From Gordionus sp. m RMFG-2023 (taxonomy: Eukaryota > Nematomorpha > Gordioida > Chordodea > Parachordodidae): a DNA stretch of 64,000 nt. The stretch is from the NCBI RefSeq assembly GCF_954871325.1, contig NC_088775.1, positions 75,307,561 through 75,371,560 of the forward strand, read 5' to 3'. Of the stretch, positions 24,001 to 35,158 are shown one piece after another. The position numbers and the translations under genes are program-made. Within the stretch, counting starts at the first letter, position 1. Every line of letters starts with the position of its first letter. A model generated the notes under the pieces. It ran no database searches. It saw nothing but the letters and a program-made list of their open reading frames with translations, and was not told where the DNA came from.

Positions 24001-27000
24001 CGGAATCGCGTCTAGCCATTCATGGCCGTTAGAGTTTTTTTTTGCGTTTCTGAGCAGTTGAAGGTTAGTTAGCTCAGGATACATACAAAGTTTTTCAAAC
24101 GAGCATTGAAGCATAGGGACCAGGAAGCTCTTTAGATGGCAGGAAATTGGCTGCTCGGAGCCTTGGGTGATTAGAGTAAGCCACTCTTGTTTAGCTGAAG
24201 ATAGAAGGGGATCGTCCAACTCGATAAGCGAGGAAATAGAATCGGCGAAGGATATTCGAGATGAAAGAAAACACGCAATTGCCATAAGGAAGGGGGGTAA
24301 CAATCCCAGTCCACCCTGGTAAGCGGGCATAGAGGCGAGGGACCAATTGAAATCGGAAAAATTTAAGCCTAAAAGGGATTCGATAAAATGTTTAAATTTT
24401 AATTCGAAGACCTTAAGGAGAGTATTGTACTGGAAAACGGGGGAAGATTTAAATAAATGTAAGAATTTAGGTAGAAAAAGACATTTTTTGGTGAGAAAGA
24501 AGAACTGATGTTTGGGGAGATGAGGAAGATTCTTGAGTGGATTGGAAAGGGAATGGATCAAATCCTCAAAAGTTTTTTGACAAAAGGAGATTGAAAAACC
24601 AATAGGGGAACCTAAAAGACAGAGTTCCTCATGCGGAATGATTGTAAAATCTAAGGGAGGAATAAAATCCTTATTGTTGAGGGAGGAAATTTCACACTTT
24701 TTCCTATTTAGGGAAAGACCAATTTTCGAAGCTTCCATTTCAACGTACTCTATGGCCGACATAACATTGGATAAAGAACCGCCAAAAGAGCCATCGTCGA
24801 GATACCATAAATTAAGGTCTAATTGGAAATTAGTCTTTAAATTTTTGATCAAATCATGAATCCCTATAGTAAAGAGCAGGGGGCCTAGAGGATCACCTTG
24901 CTGTATCCCCTCTTCGGAGGAGATGGAAAATTCCCCGAATTTGAGTAACGAAGGGAATCCATAACAGGAATTAAGGAAATTCCCATATTTTGGGAAATGG
25001 TGTAAAAAAGATGGTAAGAATGCCCTCCTATGGATGGTGTTGAAGGCATTTCTGAAGTCTAACTTGCAGAAAACCTTATCGGCCTCAGTATTTATAAAAA
25101 TACGCGCAACATGTGAGGCCACTTCACACCCACCTCTCACTCCAAATCCTAACTGTGAAGGAAATAAGAAGGAACTAGCCTTAGGCCGAATCCTATTTAC
25201 GATAGCCTTGGCGACTAAGCGACGAAAGAATGACCCTATGGCTATGGGTCTAACGCCGCCATCCGGTTTGGTCAAGGAGACAAGACGGGCGCCAAAAATA
25301 ATAGGACGAATGCAAAGGGGAACTTTATCCACGAAATATATAGAAAAAATTTCCCGATTTATGAAAAATTTTTAAAAAAAGTTTTTTGTATTGGTTATGT
25401 TTTTGGACTTTTAAAAGATAAAAAAATTTTTTTAGTTTGAATTTTGAAATCAAATTTATTAAATTTTTTTCTTAAATGATAAATTTAAGCTAAAATAAAA
25501 GAGTAGAAATGTTTTTAACATTTTGTAATTGTCATCGTGTGATTATAACTCCACTTCCATTAATTTTATATTTAAAAAAAAACATATTTAAAATTAAGTG
25601 GAGTAATAATCTAAATAAGTAAATGCAACATAGCCTTAAGGATAACGATTTTTATCTGAATCCTTTAAGTCGATTTAAACAAAAAAAAAGAAGTTTGAAC
25701 CCTCCAATAATTAAGCGAATGATATTATATATGTTAATATGATAATAAAGATCATAACTACATAGAGACATTTGGGGTTCCAGGCTTCTATCAATATTTT
25801 GGGTCCCCAAAACTAGATTTTTTTAAGGTTGTTTTTTCGTTTTGTTCATTTACCAACATTTAAAAGAAAGAATAAACAATAACATAATTACAGTTATCTA
25901 TTATAAATAACTTTTATTTTGAATAATTATTGCATAAATATTGCCGATTTCATATTCTAAACTGCTTATTCACCAATTCCGTTGCCCATTAGTGCTCTCC
26001 TAATTGAAAAGTCCTGATGGTCTAATTAAAATATTTGTATTATTTTTTTTTTACTCGTCACATAAAATACTTGAAAATTTTATGAAATTTTTCATAATAC
26101 GCCCATTTAAATTATATGAAATATAGGAACTGGTTTGCCTCTTCCTCCCCCCTCCTTTCTCTTCTTATTACGGGAAATTTCTATTTTTTAAGTTTTAAGA
26201 AATTTCTCGGCAATCAAAATTTTTCACAATCTGCTGGGCCGGACCTGGAAAAGAATCTTGTGCAAATGATTAAAAGTTTTTGCTTTTTTTGAATTAATCT
26301 TTTATAAATTTGTATACCATAGATATAAGTTTTATTTATTTTTTAAAAAATTAATATTTAGGATGAAAAGAATCAAATACTCATATCTAATGTATGGCTA
26401 GACCTGGTAAAAAAAAAGTTTTGATTATTTAATTGAGTATATACTTCTTTTGTAAAATCTTAAAAATGTTATTACACTTACACTTAAAGGGTCCTTTAGT
26501 GAGACCTACTATATAGGCAAAAAAAAAGTTGAAGACACTTAGACAAAAGTATTTTTTTGGGAGTTCCTATTCTGTTCACATTTTGGTCCAATTCGTTACA
26601 CGTTTTATTTCAGGTTATGAACGTTTCGGAACTCATTTCTAAAATAAATGTATAGTTTTCTATTTTATTATTGTATAATAATAAATTTATTCATTAATCT
26701 TTAATAATAGATCAATTATACATCTACACATTAAATATACATTCTCTAAAAGATCATCATTTATATTTTGTGCAGTGGTATTAATATTATATAATTAATA
26801 AAATTATCGATTAAATTTAAAACTTTTATTATAAATATTAATTATTTTGCAACAAAAAGTTCAAAATGATTTTAAATTTGATTAAAAAACTGTTTTTATA
26901 AATAGGTAATAATATTGCTACGTAAAGCATTAGAACTGATCCCGCTCCATAATTTTCCCATAGTTTTGTTTCCGGAACGTTCCGCTGATAAAATGTGACA

Positions 27001-30000
27001 GTGAAAAGGGGGTTTTCAATAGTCCTTAAAATGCATGAAACGTAAATTATAAAATAAACCACATTATTTTTAGATTTTTTGTAATTAAAAACTTTATCCC
27101 CATTTCGATGTATTTTATAAACCCCATTATTATTTATAATATTGAAAAACAAAGATGATATTAAAAGAGTTAAAAGTGAATTATAATATATACACAGGTA
27201 GTTAGGGCTTTAAAAGATTCAGGGTTTATAATTCCTTCATGGGTTTTTACCAAATTTTTTAAAATTTAAATGATATAGAGCATACGTTTTTCAATTTTTG
27301 AAATACCGAATCATCGGAATAATATTTTTTTATGCGTGTATAGAGTTACCTACCCTATACAGATAATTTTATCATGAACTTTTAGATATAGGTTTTTCAT
27401 ATAAATTTTAAAAAAAAATACACAAAACTTAACAACAAAACCATCTGGAATTTAGAGGCTATGGTATATTTAATTAATTTTACGACAAAATTATTTATTC
27501 GTTAAATTTTTAGATAAGGGGGGGGGAGTGCCCAGCATGTTAGCAAATCGACATCTGATTTGTGAGATCTAATTTTTTTAAACATATCTAAATATAAAAA
27601 ATGCACTCTTTAGCGCGCTTGAATCTTAAGAAATAGCAATGCCACTGATTATTACTATTATTTATAATTACTTAATTCCAAGTAAATTTGTTATTAAAAA
27701 AATTGATAAAATTAAATAATTATACTATTTTTTTAAGGAATGGAATGACGTGAATCTCAAATGGAATGAATCGGAATACGGAAACATAAAAGATATAAGG
27801 GTAGCTGCTAGCAAAGTGTGGAGACCGGATATTTTGATGTACAACAGGTTTGTAAAAAAAAGATTTGACCGAATATTTAACTTCTAAATATTTTTTCTAA
27901 AGGTATTTTATCCTAAGGCTTATTTTTTTAATATATATTTATAATCTATATTATACCATTCTAGTAAGTATTTAGGGAAAACATGCTTGTAAATCACCTA
28001 TACAACTTTCGTTATATAAAACTGAGTTTGAAGTTTGAATTGTGTACCTTAAGGTTGGTCAATTTGATTAAAGATAATATTATGCACTATAGAAAAATTA
28101 TTTTTATCAGATAACCCGTAGAAATCCCGTACTTTCCGAGTTTTTTTTTATTTTCAATCCCGACCTGGGATTTTTTATTATTTGACACAGTCTGGATATT
28201 TATTTTTCATTGACTAATTGATAGAGTTATAAGAACTCCATTGTTTTTACTTTTATTGTTCCTGAACATCAATCTCAAATTATCATGATGATCGAATTAA
28301 GAATATCTTATAATTTGAGAGATTGAGGTATTTTCAAAATAAATTTAAGCTCGGAACGAGCCGGATTAAGTCAACTTATTTTTCAGCCCATTTTAGGCCG
28401 GGTTAGACGTCTTAGGCGGATTTTTATTATAAAGTTTATGCTTTTTTAGCCGATTTTAATATAATGTTTTTCTAAATTTAAATGTTTGTATGTATTTAAA
28501 AATATTATGCAGAAAAAGCGGGGAAAGGGAGGTTTAAAGGTTTCCATAAAAATCGAACATAAAATAACAATAAACGGCATCTATCTGTTTTGTTATTATT
28601 TTTATATTCTTTATTCACGAAAAAGAGTTAGTTTCATTGGAAAACTATGTATATGCTTTTTAAAAAAATATATTATTAAAAGTGCCGATGAAAGATTCGA
28701 CGGAACGTTCCAAACAAATGCCGTGCTTAAAAGTGACGGGACTATAAACTATATTCCGCCTGGAATATTTAAAAGCACCTGTAAAATAGACATCAAATGG
28801 TTTCCATTTGATTACCAAGTTTCAATAACACACCTTATTTTGTTTTAAAAAGGAATTTATTGTTTTCATCATTATAATAACTTTTCAGGCAAAATTTATA
28901 TATTAAGTATATGTTTTAGTTTATATGAGGAATTGTTTGGAAATTTTTTATTTTATCAGAAATGAATTCCATTATATGTAAAGTATCCTCTTTATGAATT
29001 TCAAACAATTTTAAAGTGGACTATTCTTTTTATGTAAATTATAAATTATACAAAGGTTAAAGGGTGTAAATTTTATAGAGTATTATAGATACTCTGCCCG
29101 TGGGGGGAGTACACTTCCGGTAAAATCATTTTCGACTTTAAAAATCGCCTTCATCGTAGATTTAAAATTAAGAGATTATACTTACATGAGATGGAATAAG
29201 TTATTCCAACAAAACTTAGGATATATTATATACCGAAGTTAAAAAAATCATATGATTGCTGAATTATTGACGTGCTCTAAAATGACACCTAATTTCTTGG
29301 TTCATTCATATTATAATAAAGATAGATAAAGAAATAATTAAAATAACGTATAATTATAAAGAAGTGTCCATTAAAGTTTGGTTCCTGGACATACAATGGC
29401 TTCAAAATAGATCTGAAGTTAAAAAATAGTTCGGCGGATGTATCAACCTATATGCAAAACGGAGAATGGGACATGTTAGGTTAAAATCGAGATAAATGAT
29501 AAAATAAAATCTGTAATATTCATATTTTATATATATAGAGAATAAAATTGCAAATTTTTGAAGCATCAATACATTTGGTAGAAAATAAAGCGACCATTTT
29601 AATAAATTTTGCCTAAATTTAACCTTTCCCCAATTTTTTTTATCTATACTTACCACATAAGAAATAAAAGAGAAGAAAAAAAGAGGAATCTTTATCAATC
29701 AAGTAACGTCTAAGTCTAAGTGAAAAAAATATCGGTTTCATTGATGGTTTTATTATTATAACCAATTATTGGAAAAATAGGGATACCTGCTACCAAAAAT
29801 ATTAAAACTTACGATTGCTGTCCAGAACCCTACGTTGATATAACTTATGAAGTAGTTATTAGGAGGAGAACTCTTTACTATGGTTTCAATATAATTATCC
29901 CTTGTGTGCTCATATCTTCGATGACTCTTTTAGGATTTGCCTTACCACCTGATTCCGGAGAGAAACTGACTTTGGGTTTTCACCTGTCATTTTTTTTTGC

Positions 30001-33000
30001 TTTTAAATTTGTTATAAACTAATAACTATATTTTGACAATACTACAATATAACTAAACTTTGTATTGTTATATTTCGTCACCTGAGAATTTGATTATTCC
30101 ATCTCCACTTTCTGTAATTTTACAGGAAAATAATTTTAAAAATTAAGTTTCTATTGTTTGCAATAGGATGGTTAACCATATATTGGCTAATTTATAAATA
30201 TTTTGGATTTTTTTTATGTAAATAAAATAGTATAATTATAAAAAAATGATTTATGTAAAAAAAATCATTTTTGATAAAAAGGTGGATATGGAATAACCCA
30301 ATTCTCAGAAGTAGATATGTTAGATAATAAATAGTTAATCTAATTTAATTTTTAATTGATTCTCTTAAACATTTAAATCTTTTAATATGGCGTAAATTAT
30401 TTTTAACCATATGGTACTTTGTCTAACTATCCCTGAACTATAATATAAGAACATCATTTATTGATAGTTGATGCTTTTTTTACAGGAGTGACAATATTAC
30501 TCTCGCTGACTGTATTTTTATTGTTGGTAGCTGAAACAATGCCTGCCACTTCTGACTCCGTCCCGCTGATAGGTATAATTTTATTTGCCACATATTCCAA
30601 TTTAAAAATCATAATTTTTATTTATAAGGGATGAGGAAAAAAATCGCTTTTTTAAAAAGAAAATTCAGTTAATTTTTTTTAAACGATCATCTTCCCATAA
30701 TTACTCGATATTCAATCAATTTCCCTATACCAGTCTAAAAGGATTTTTTAAAACTAAACTTCTCCTTAAGTGTAATGAAATATTGATATATCCACTGTAA
30801 CCCTATAAGTTATTTGTTATTTCAATATTGGTAATAGTATTTTAATTTGTTTTAAACCTTCGTTTAGGTATTTATTTTTCTTGTATAATGGTAATGTGTT
30901 CGGCTTCGGTCTTAATGACTGTGGTAGTATTGAATTTTCATAATAGAAGTGCGGAGACCTTCCACATGCCGTATATGGTTAGATATTGATAAATTTTATT
31001 AAAAATAATTATCTCCTTACATTAAATTAATTTTTTGGAAGTGCAGATCTTCCGAATGTTATATATTGTAAAAGTTTTATATTCTGAAGAAAATTCCCAT
31101 TGACCATATTATTGTAAATAGGTACGCAAATTTTTCATAGATTGGATGGCCAAAATCTTGAAAATGGAGAGACCAGTAGATAAAGAGAGGACAACAAAGC
31201 GAAAGATGTCTCAATTACATAAAAAATTACGTGAAATAGCTCTAAGAGAAAAGCAATCCAGAAATATGCTTAACAACATCCTAAATTTCGAGAGGATTGA
31301 TAATTTTAGCGAGGCAAAGAGCGCAGATGACCTAATGAGTAATTTTGTTCACACTCCGGGTTGTATGTACTCACCCCATGATTATCTAGGCCACAATGCC
31401 AGAGTACTTAAAAATCCTCATATAATTATGAATCATGGCAAATCCAATGAACACGACATTTATTCCATGAGTGATATGTTTGATGATGAAGGGAACTATA
31501 GGGTAAATTCTAAATTTCGCGAATTAGGGGCATATGGTATGAGTTTCGAAGACTTAGAAGATGAATTTGATGAAAGTTTTAGCAAACATACGCCGTACTT
31601 GATAGAAAAAACAAGTCAGATATTTTTAAACCTTTTAAAATTTAAATTTCGTAATTCCTTTAAACCTCAGCCCGATCACTTGAATGATTCCTCCCATAAA
31701 TATTGTTGTCTCATTAGACAAATTTGTAGAAAAAATTCTAGTTTAAGACTAAATCCAAGCGCCCCTCCAGAAGATAATATTAACGATGATAATATATTCG
31801 AAGATGATGGGTTGAGAGATACTTGTCACAGGCAGGATAAACTAGACAAAATGCTGTATTCGTTTTTAAGTCCCAAGTGCGATTTTTTGTATCAACATGA
31901 TACTTCCATAAATAATTTTGAGAATACCAACGACATTTACATTGATAAGTCACGTAAAAAAGTTTATAATACAAAAGTACATAACCAATTTTCTATGGCT
32001 AACGGAAGTAAAGAATTTGCGACTGATGACTTGATATCTCGCAATGTAACAAGAGAAACAATTTTCTCTAATAAGTCAGGTTCTAGTACTAATAGCAAGC
32101 TATCAGAATCATCCCCCTCTACGCATGTTGGGATTAATAAAGGCGAAGTTATTAATAAGAATGTGGATTGTAAAGGCAGCGTATGTCAATGTGAATCAAT
32201 CAAGAGAATCTTAAAGGAATTGCAAATGATAACCCGAAAGATGAAGAAAGATGATAAGTATACTATGGAAATATATTTATAATTAATGTATCGTAACACA
32301 TTTAATTTAAAGTGTGAGAAACCTATTATATTTAAATTAATAAAATATAACTTGCATGTTAAAATTATAAGGAATGCAATGTCTTGTATGATTTATATAA
32401 GTATTGATTCCCGTATGGCTAGATAAGTTCATTTTAAACGTTAAAAAATATACAATAACCCCCCCCCCCTCCTGATACAAAAATTGAGTTTCTACAACAT
32501 ATACATTCAAATAGGTTTATAGCTAATATACATTTATTTTTATACTCAATATTAAAAAACAAATGATACTTTTAAAAATAGGTGGTACATTCATTGTAAC
32601 CCTACCCCATAAAATGAGAAAACCTTTTCGCGTTTGTGTATAATACGCTTTGGGTCGTTTTATGTCATCTTTAATATTTTTCCCATAAACATATAATTTA
32701 AATATTTTTTAATGAATAATCTTGAATGTTTTATATATTTATTGAAGGTTAAAATTTTAAAATATGATAATTGTTAGCTCTTACGTTACCATTTCTTTAT
32801 TATTATATACTATTTAAATAATTAGTTAATCACTCTATTTTAAGTAAATTACAATTTACATATTTACATATTTATTTAAAAATTTAAAAATCTGATAATT
32901 AACTGAAATTTATATTCTAAAATCGTAAACTTTTATCATAAACAAACGTTTTAAAACATAAAAGGTTTTATCTAAATGAATAAAATGTTCATAATTGAAA

Positions 33001-33868
33001 AATATAAATTAGAGCAATAAATAGTTTTATAGAGTTTTGACTCCTTAACAAATTGGAAATATAAATCCCGGAGATATTTGCTAGTTTTTAAATAAAAATT
33101 ATTGTGTAAATGTAAATAGATTAAAAACATATCATAAATAATATATCATTTTACATTATCTATAAAATAAATTTATTAACTTTATTGACAAAAAAAAAGA
33201 AAAGAAAAGAAAAGAAAAGAGAGAATATCGTTTCAGCCTTATAAATTGTATGCATTTGATTAAATCAGGGACCAGGAACTAACCGAACCGTGAAACTAGA
33301 ATGAGTTTAATTTCTTGAATTTGCTATATCAAAGTTATAAAGAGCAAAGCCATTTGTTAAAAATTATTAGAATAGGTCCAACAATAAAGGAATATTATAC
33401 TATATAAAAGATCTCTCTAGAGATCTATCACTCTCATTTTCTAAGCATCTACTCTTCACTAAGCCGATTAGTCATTTTTAGTTCCTTCTTTTTATGTTAT
33501 ATTGAAAATTTATTTCATATATAGTTCTCATTTATACTATAATTACCATTATATTCCTATCAAATGCTTTGCAATGCCGATTCTTAAAACAAAGTGTTTT
33601 ACATGCAGATTTTCAATATAATATTTAACATAATTAAATGTGTTGATATTTATTTATTTTTATTATTATCTTATTAATATATAGAGATCATGAAATTTCT
33701 ATGGATTGGAAATTTGTTTCGATGATCGTAGACAGGCTATGTTTGTACGCTTTCACTATATTCGCTGTTATAGCCACTTTTACTATAATTTTCAAAGGTA
33801 TCCATTTTTCGAACTCCTTAGTAGGACAGAAGATCGATAATATCTTTAACCTGACAAATTTAGAATAA
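17981..33868 (+). CDS. Nicotinic acetylcholine receptor alpha subunit, alpha7-like (11 exons, 770 aa)
   Basis: Exons are 17981-18032, 22487-22626, 26362-26406, 27738-27847, 28683-28818, 29362-29479, 29781-29975, 30486-30572, 30868-30977, 31122-32257 and 33685-33868. All introns are GT-AG and the 2313 bases stay in frame to a TAA. The product is a pentameric ligand-gated cation channel subunit of the plasma membrane. Landmarks: hydrophobic signal peptide (1-20), loop [11 protein letters not shown] (about 107-115), Cys-loop Cys149-Cys163 with WFPFDYQ, loop B GSWTYNG (Trp170), vicinal Cys213-Cys214 in YDCCPEPY that mark an alpha subunit, and M1-M4. M2 has Glu261 (-1'), Leu271 (9') and Glu282 (20'), which predicts cation selectivity. 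Exon sizes 140, 45, 110, 195, 87 and 110 equal those known for vertebrate alpha7 genes. The M3-M4 loop is unusually long (about 390 aa). A subtype beyond 'alpha7-like' would need phylogeny. Confidence 0.93.
18098..18390. repeat. (CCCT)n/(CCTT)n pyrimidine microsatellite in intron 1
   Basis: About 290 bp of pure pyrimidine on the + strand: CCCT units first, then a long uninterrupted TTCC block, then mixed CCTT/CCGT units. It begins about 65 bases after the exon 1 donor. The Lys-Glu-Gly-Arg open frame on the minus strand is a by-product. Confidence 0.97.
19130..19245. repeat. Degenerate tandem region of TAATAGTAAA/TAATAGCAAA-like units
   Basis: Short units ending in GCGAAT, GCAGAT, GCAAAT recur (AATAGTAAAAAAGCGAAT, AATAGTAAAAACGCAGAT, AATAGCAAATCAGCAAAT). 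They are diverged copies of an approximately 19-bp unit. Confidence 0.6.
20216..20820 (-). other. Intronic patch with overlapping minus-strand open frames, unassigned
   Basis: Three overlapping open frames of 61-110 codons lie on the minus strand, one starting with [20 protein letters not shown]-like sequence. The patch is less A+T-rich than its surroundings, so it may be an old mobile-element insertion. No domain is recognisable and it is antisense within the receptor intron. Confidence 0.25.
22487..22626 (+). CDS. nAChR exon 2
   Basis: 140 bp reading [32 protein letters not shown] and QQIIDV, the N-terminal helix and first strands of the receptor, with an N-D-T glycosylation site. An alternative acceptor at 22493-22494 exists, but the 22487 start gives the conserved 140-bp length and the correct phase with exon 1. 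Donor GTAATA. Confidence 0.93.
23146..25370 (-). mobile_element. 5'-truncated non-LTR retrotransposon with RT and R2-type endonuclease, in nAChR intron 2
   Basis: The element lies antisense to the receptor gene. On its own strand it consists of the open frame, about 210 bases of 3' sequence and a 20-base poly(A) (T run at 23146-23165 on +). The upstream N-terminal region of such elements is absent: the frame is open only a few codons before the first RT block and then meets a stop. A 10-base string TTTTGTAATT occurs at 23131-23140 and 25521-25530 and could be a target duplication, but it is A+T-rich and the 5' boundary is uncertain. Confidence 0.85.
23377..25332 (-). CDS. Reverse transcriptase/restriction-like endonuclease polyprotein of a non-LTR retrotransposon
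   Basis: 651 uninterrupted codons. RT blocks in order: [13 protein letters not shown] (about 22-34), KLDFRNAFN with the first catalytic Asp (90-98), [11 protein letters not shown] (144-154) and the active site YLDD (177-180). The C-terminal region carries a CAAC...HCFSC zinc-binding pattern (475-492), RHDN (501-504), KRPDG (533-537), WDVS (551-554) and KFNKY (575-579). This is the order seen in the restriction-like endonucleases of R2-superfamily elements, and such enzymes nick target DNA and prime reverse transcription there. There is no ATG at the start (GTG at 25330-25332), consistent with 5' truncation. The absence of stops suggests a fairly recent insertion. Clade assignment needs a tree. 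Confidence 0.88.
   Translation of the reverse strand: MDKVPLCIRPIIFGARLVSLTKPDGGVRPIAIGSFFRRLVAKAIVNRIRPKASSFLFPSQLGFGVRGGCEVASHVARIFINTEADKVFCKLDFRNAFNTIHRRAFLPSFLHHFPKYGNFLNSCYGFPSLLKFGEFSISSEEGIQQGDPLGPLLFTIGIHDLIKNLKTNFQLDLNLWYLDDGSFGGSLSNVMSAIEYVEMEASKIGLSLNRKKCEISSLNNKDFIPPLDFTIIPHEELCLLGSPIGFSISFCQKTFEDLIHSLSNPLKNLPHLPKHQFFFLTKKCLFLPKFLHLFKSSPVFQYNTLLKVFELKFKHFIESLLGLNFSDFNWSLASMPAYQGGLGLLPPFLMAIACFLSSRISFADSISSLIELDDPLLSSAKQEWLTLITQGSEQPISCHLKSFLVPMLQCSFEKLCMYPELTNLQLLRNAKKNSNGHEWLDAIPSGKKETLLTDDEFQTAIGHRLGCLIPSVDTCAACHKQVDPFSRHCFSCLKVSGRFLRHDNLNRLIGKALISAGFPNSLEPLGLLNADGKRPDGMSLTSWHGGKRLVWDVSCVTSFPANGNTDPLELQETNKFNKYRFLPNSFIFIPLIFSVLGNPGPQSLKFLNQLGRRISLRTGVKNESLSLKQKVQFEILKGNYKCFFETLPFPS
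26362..26406 (+). CDS. nAChR exon 3 (45-bp micro-exon)
   Basis: Exactly 15 codons, [15 protein letters not shown], between TTTAG and GTAAAA. This is the family's conserved 45-bp exon containing the D-E-K-N-Q and N-x-W motifs. Confidence 0.95.
27738..27847 (+). CDS. nAChR exon 4 (loop A)
   Basis: 110 bp reading [15 protein letters not shown] through [10 protein letters not shown]. It carries the W-x-P-D-x-x-x-Y-N loop A of the agonist site and ends two bases into a Ser codon completed by exon 5. Confidence 0.95.
28683..28818 (+). CDS. nAChR exon 5 (Cys-loop, first half)
   Basis: [12 protein letters not shown], then [20 protein letters not shown] and DYQ. It includes the first Cys of the Cys-loop (Cys149). 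The donor GTTTCA follows directly after Gln161, so the following intron falls inside the Cys-loop. Confidence 0.93.
29362..29479 (+). CDS. nAChR exon 6 (Cys-loop end, loop B)
   Basis: Begins [19 protein letters not shown] and ends NGEWDML plus one base. The 29360-29361 AG is chosen because it restores 13 residues between the Cys-loop cysteines. Loop B Trp170 is present. Confidence 0.94.
29781..29975 (+). CDS. nAChR exon 7 (loop C, M1)
   Basis: 195 bp: [20 protein letters not shown], the M1 helix ([20 protein letters not shown]) and SGEKLTL at the start of M2. The adjacent cysteines define an alpha subunit. Confidence 0.96.
30486..30572 (+). CDS. nAChR exon 8 (M2 pore helix)
   Basis: 87 bp: [20 protein letters not shown] followed by TSDSVPLI. 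The equatorial 9' Leu and the extracellular 20' Glu of cation-selective receptors are present. Confidence 0.96.
30868..30977 (+). CDS. nAChR exon 9 (M3)
   Basis: 110 bp: [20 protein letters not shown], then [16 protein letters not shown]. Contains the M3 helix and the start of the cytoplasmic loop. Confidence 0.94.
31122..32257 (+). CDS. nAChR exon 10 (very long cytoplasmic M3-M4 loop)
   Basis: 1136 bp encoding [18 protein letters not shown], then about 330 acidic, Ser/Asn-rich residues, and ending with the MA helix region ([20 protein letters not shown]). The open frame continues to a stop at 32280-32282. However, a GTATAC donor at 32258 restores the join to M4 in phase, so the read-through end would give a receptor without M4. 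The MA helix and the preceding DWMAKIL segment frame the loop as in other neuronal subunits. Confidence 0.9.
32258..33684 (+). other. nAChR intron 10 (1.43 kb)
   Basis: GT at 32258 and AG at 33683-33684. A C run lies near 32460-32470 and an (AAAAG)n repeat near 33186-33222. Nothing coding was seen. Confidence 0.75.
33186..33222. repeat. (AAAAG)n microsatellite
   Basis: An A run followed by about five AAAAG units and GAGAG. Confidence 0.9.
33685..33868 (+). CDS. nAChR exon 11 (M4 and C-terminus)
   Basis: [20 protein letters not shown], the M4 helix ([16 protein letters not shown]), a 24-residue tail and TAA at 33866-33868. AATAAA overlaps the stop (33864-33869) and recurs at 33966. A GT directly after M4 (33798) could be a donor to a further exon, but none is seen. 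Confidence 0.92.
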
Positions 33869-35040
33869 ATATACCATATAAAGACAAATTATACATATTT
33901 CAGTATTTTATTCAAACTATATTGATGTAATTGCAAAAATAATATTAAATTTCGAATTATGTCCGAATAAAAAATATTAATTTTTCTTTTTTTAAAAAAG
34001 GAATAATATTATATGTACATTAATTGTAAGGGTATGGAATCCATAGATCTATAATCTTACATTTTTAAATCTTGTATTGATTAAGATCTTAAATTTAAAA
34101 AATCTTATTTGCCCGGAAATATGTATCAGAATGTTTTCGCTAAAATCAAATTTTTCAAATTTAAAAATCGCTCTTAGTAAATAATCTTAAAATGATATTT
34201 TCTAAATACCTATGGATTCTATATTCTTATAAAAATTCCCCTAAATTATAAAAATTATTTTTCAATATTTAATTTTTTTAAAGTTATTGATTTTAGTAAG
34301 CAATAAGATAACTTATATGATTAAAATACAAATGCATAAGTTCCAAAAAAAGACAATTAATATAAATAAATTTAAATAGTTTAAAATATGAATCATTCTC
34401 CTATAATGATTCCTAGGAATTTTTAACTAAAAATTGTAGCGTATAGTTTCAAAGTTTAACCTTTGTTTGATCGAAAAAGTTCTTGAAATTGTTGTTTTAG
34501 GGCTCTTTTGGCTGATATGTGAAAGGGTTATGTTTTTTTCCGAATGAGCAGGTTGTTGAAACTACAATGGATATTAATATATTGTTATAAATACCTGAGG
34601 AATTTTTATTTCTCAGTCATTCCTATTAGATCATAATTGGGGAAGACCGGAAAAGATGTGACTAAAAGGCAAACATCAATAAAATTAAAACTATTTGATA
34701 ATATTGAATAATCTCATTTCCACTAATTTTTTTTAAATTATACTTTCTTGACATTAATAATTTTTCTATAAAAAATTGAGAAAGGATCTTTCTCACGAGG
34801 CACTTTGGGCTGTAAAATATTGATTATTTTTTAATGATATTTATATTATTGCAAATATTTTATTAATAAGCCATACGACTGCATCCTAGGCCGGCTTGAT
34901 TTAGTTATTTAATTGCTTTTTAGCATAGACTAAAAAATATTTGATTAAGGGCACCCTATTTTGGTTTATTTTAAATATTATGGCATTATTATTTTTCGTA
35001 TTTTAATCTCTTTTTTTTTGTTTTTTGGTTATATTTACTT
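33869..35040. other. Downstream flank of the receptor gene
   Basis: A+T-rich, with AATAAA at 33966-33971 as the best separate poly(A) signal candidate. No gene was seen. Confidence 0.4.
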
Positions 35041-35065
35041 TTCATTATTTTTTTCCATGTTTTTT

Positions 35066-35070
35066 TCTTT

Positions 35071-35158
<88 letters not shown>

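Larger units (their letters stand above)
22627..26361 (+). other. nAChR intron 2 (3.7 kb) hosting the retrotransposon
   Basis: GT at 22627 and AG at 26360-26361. About 2.2 kb of it is the antisense retrotransposon. The remainder is A+T-rich, with a G+C-richer patch near 26130-26260 (including GCTGGGCCGGACCTGG) that resembles the dispersed GGCCC family. Confidence 0.8.

Noticed and set aside
23612-25375. Plus-strand open frames at 23612-23899, 24638-24859 and 25034-25375
   Set aside because: They lie opposite the retrotransposon coding frame and are shadows of it.
28486-28848. 120-codon open frame reading through nAChR exon 5
   Set aside because: Only 28683-28818 is family-like. The upstream part is intron 4 and the end is intron 5.
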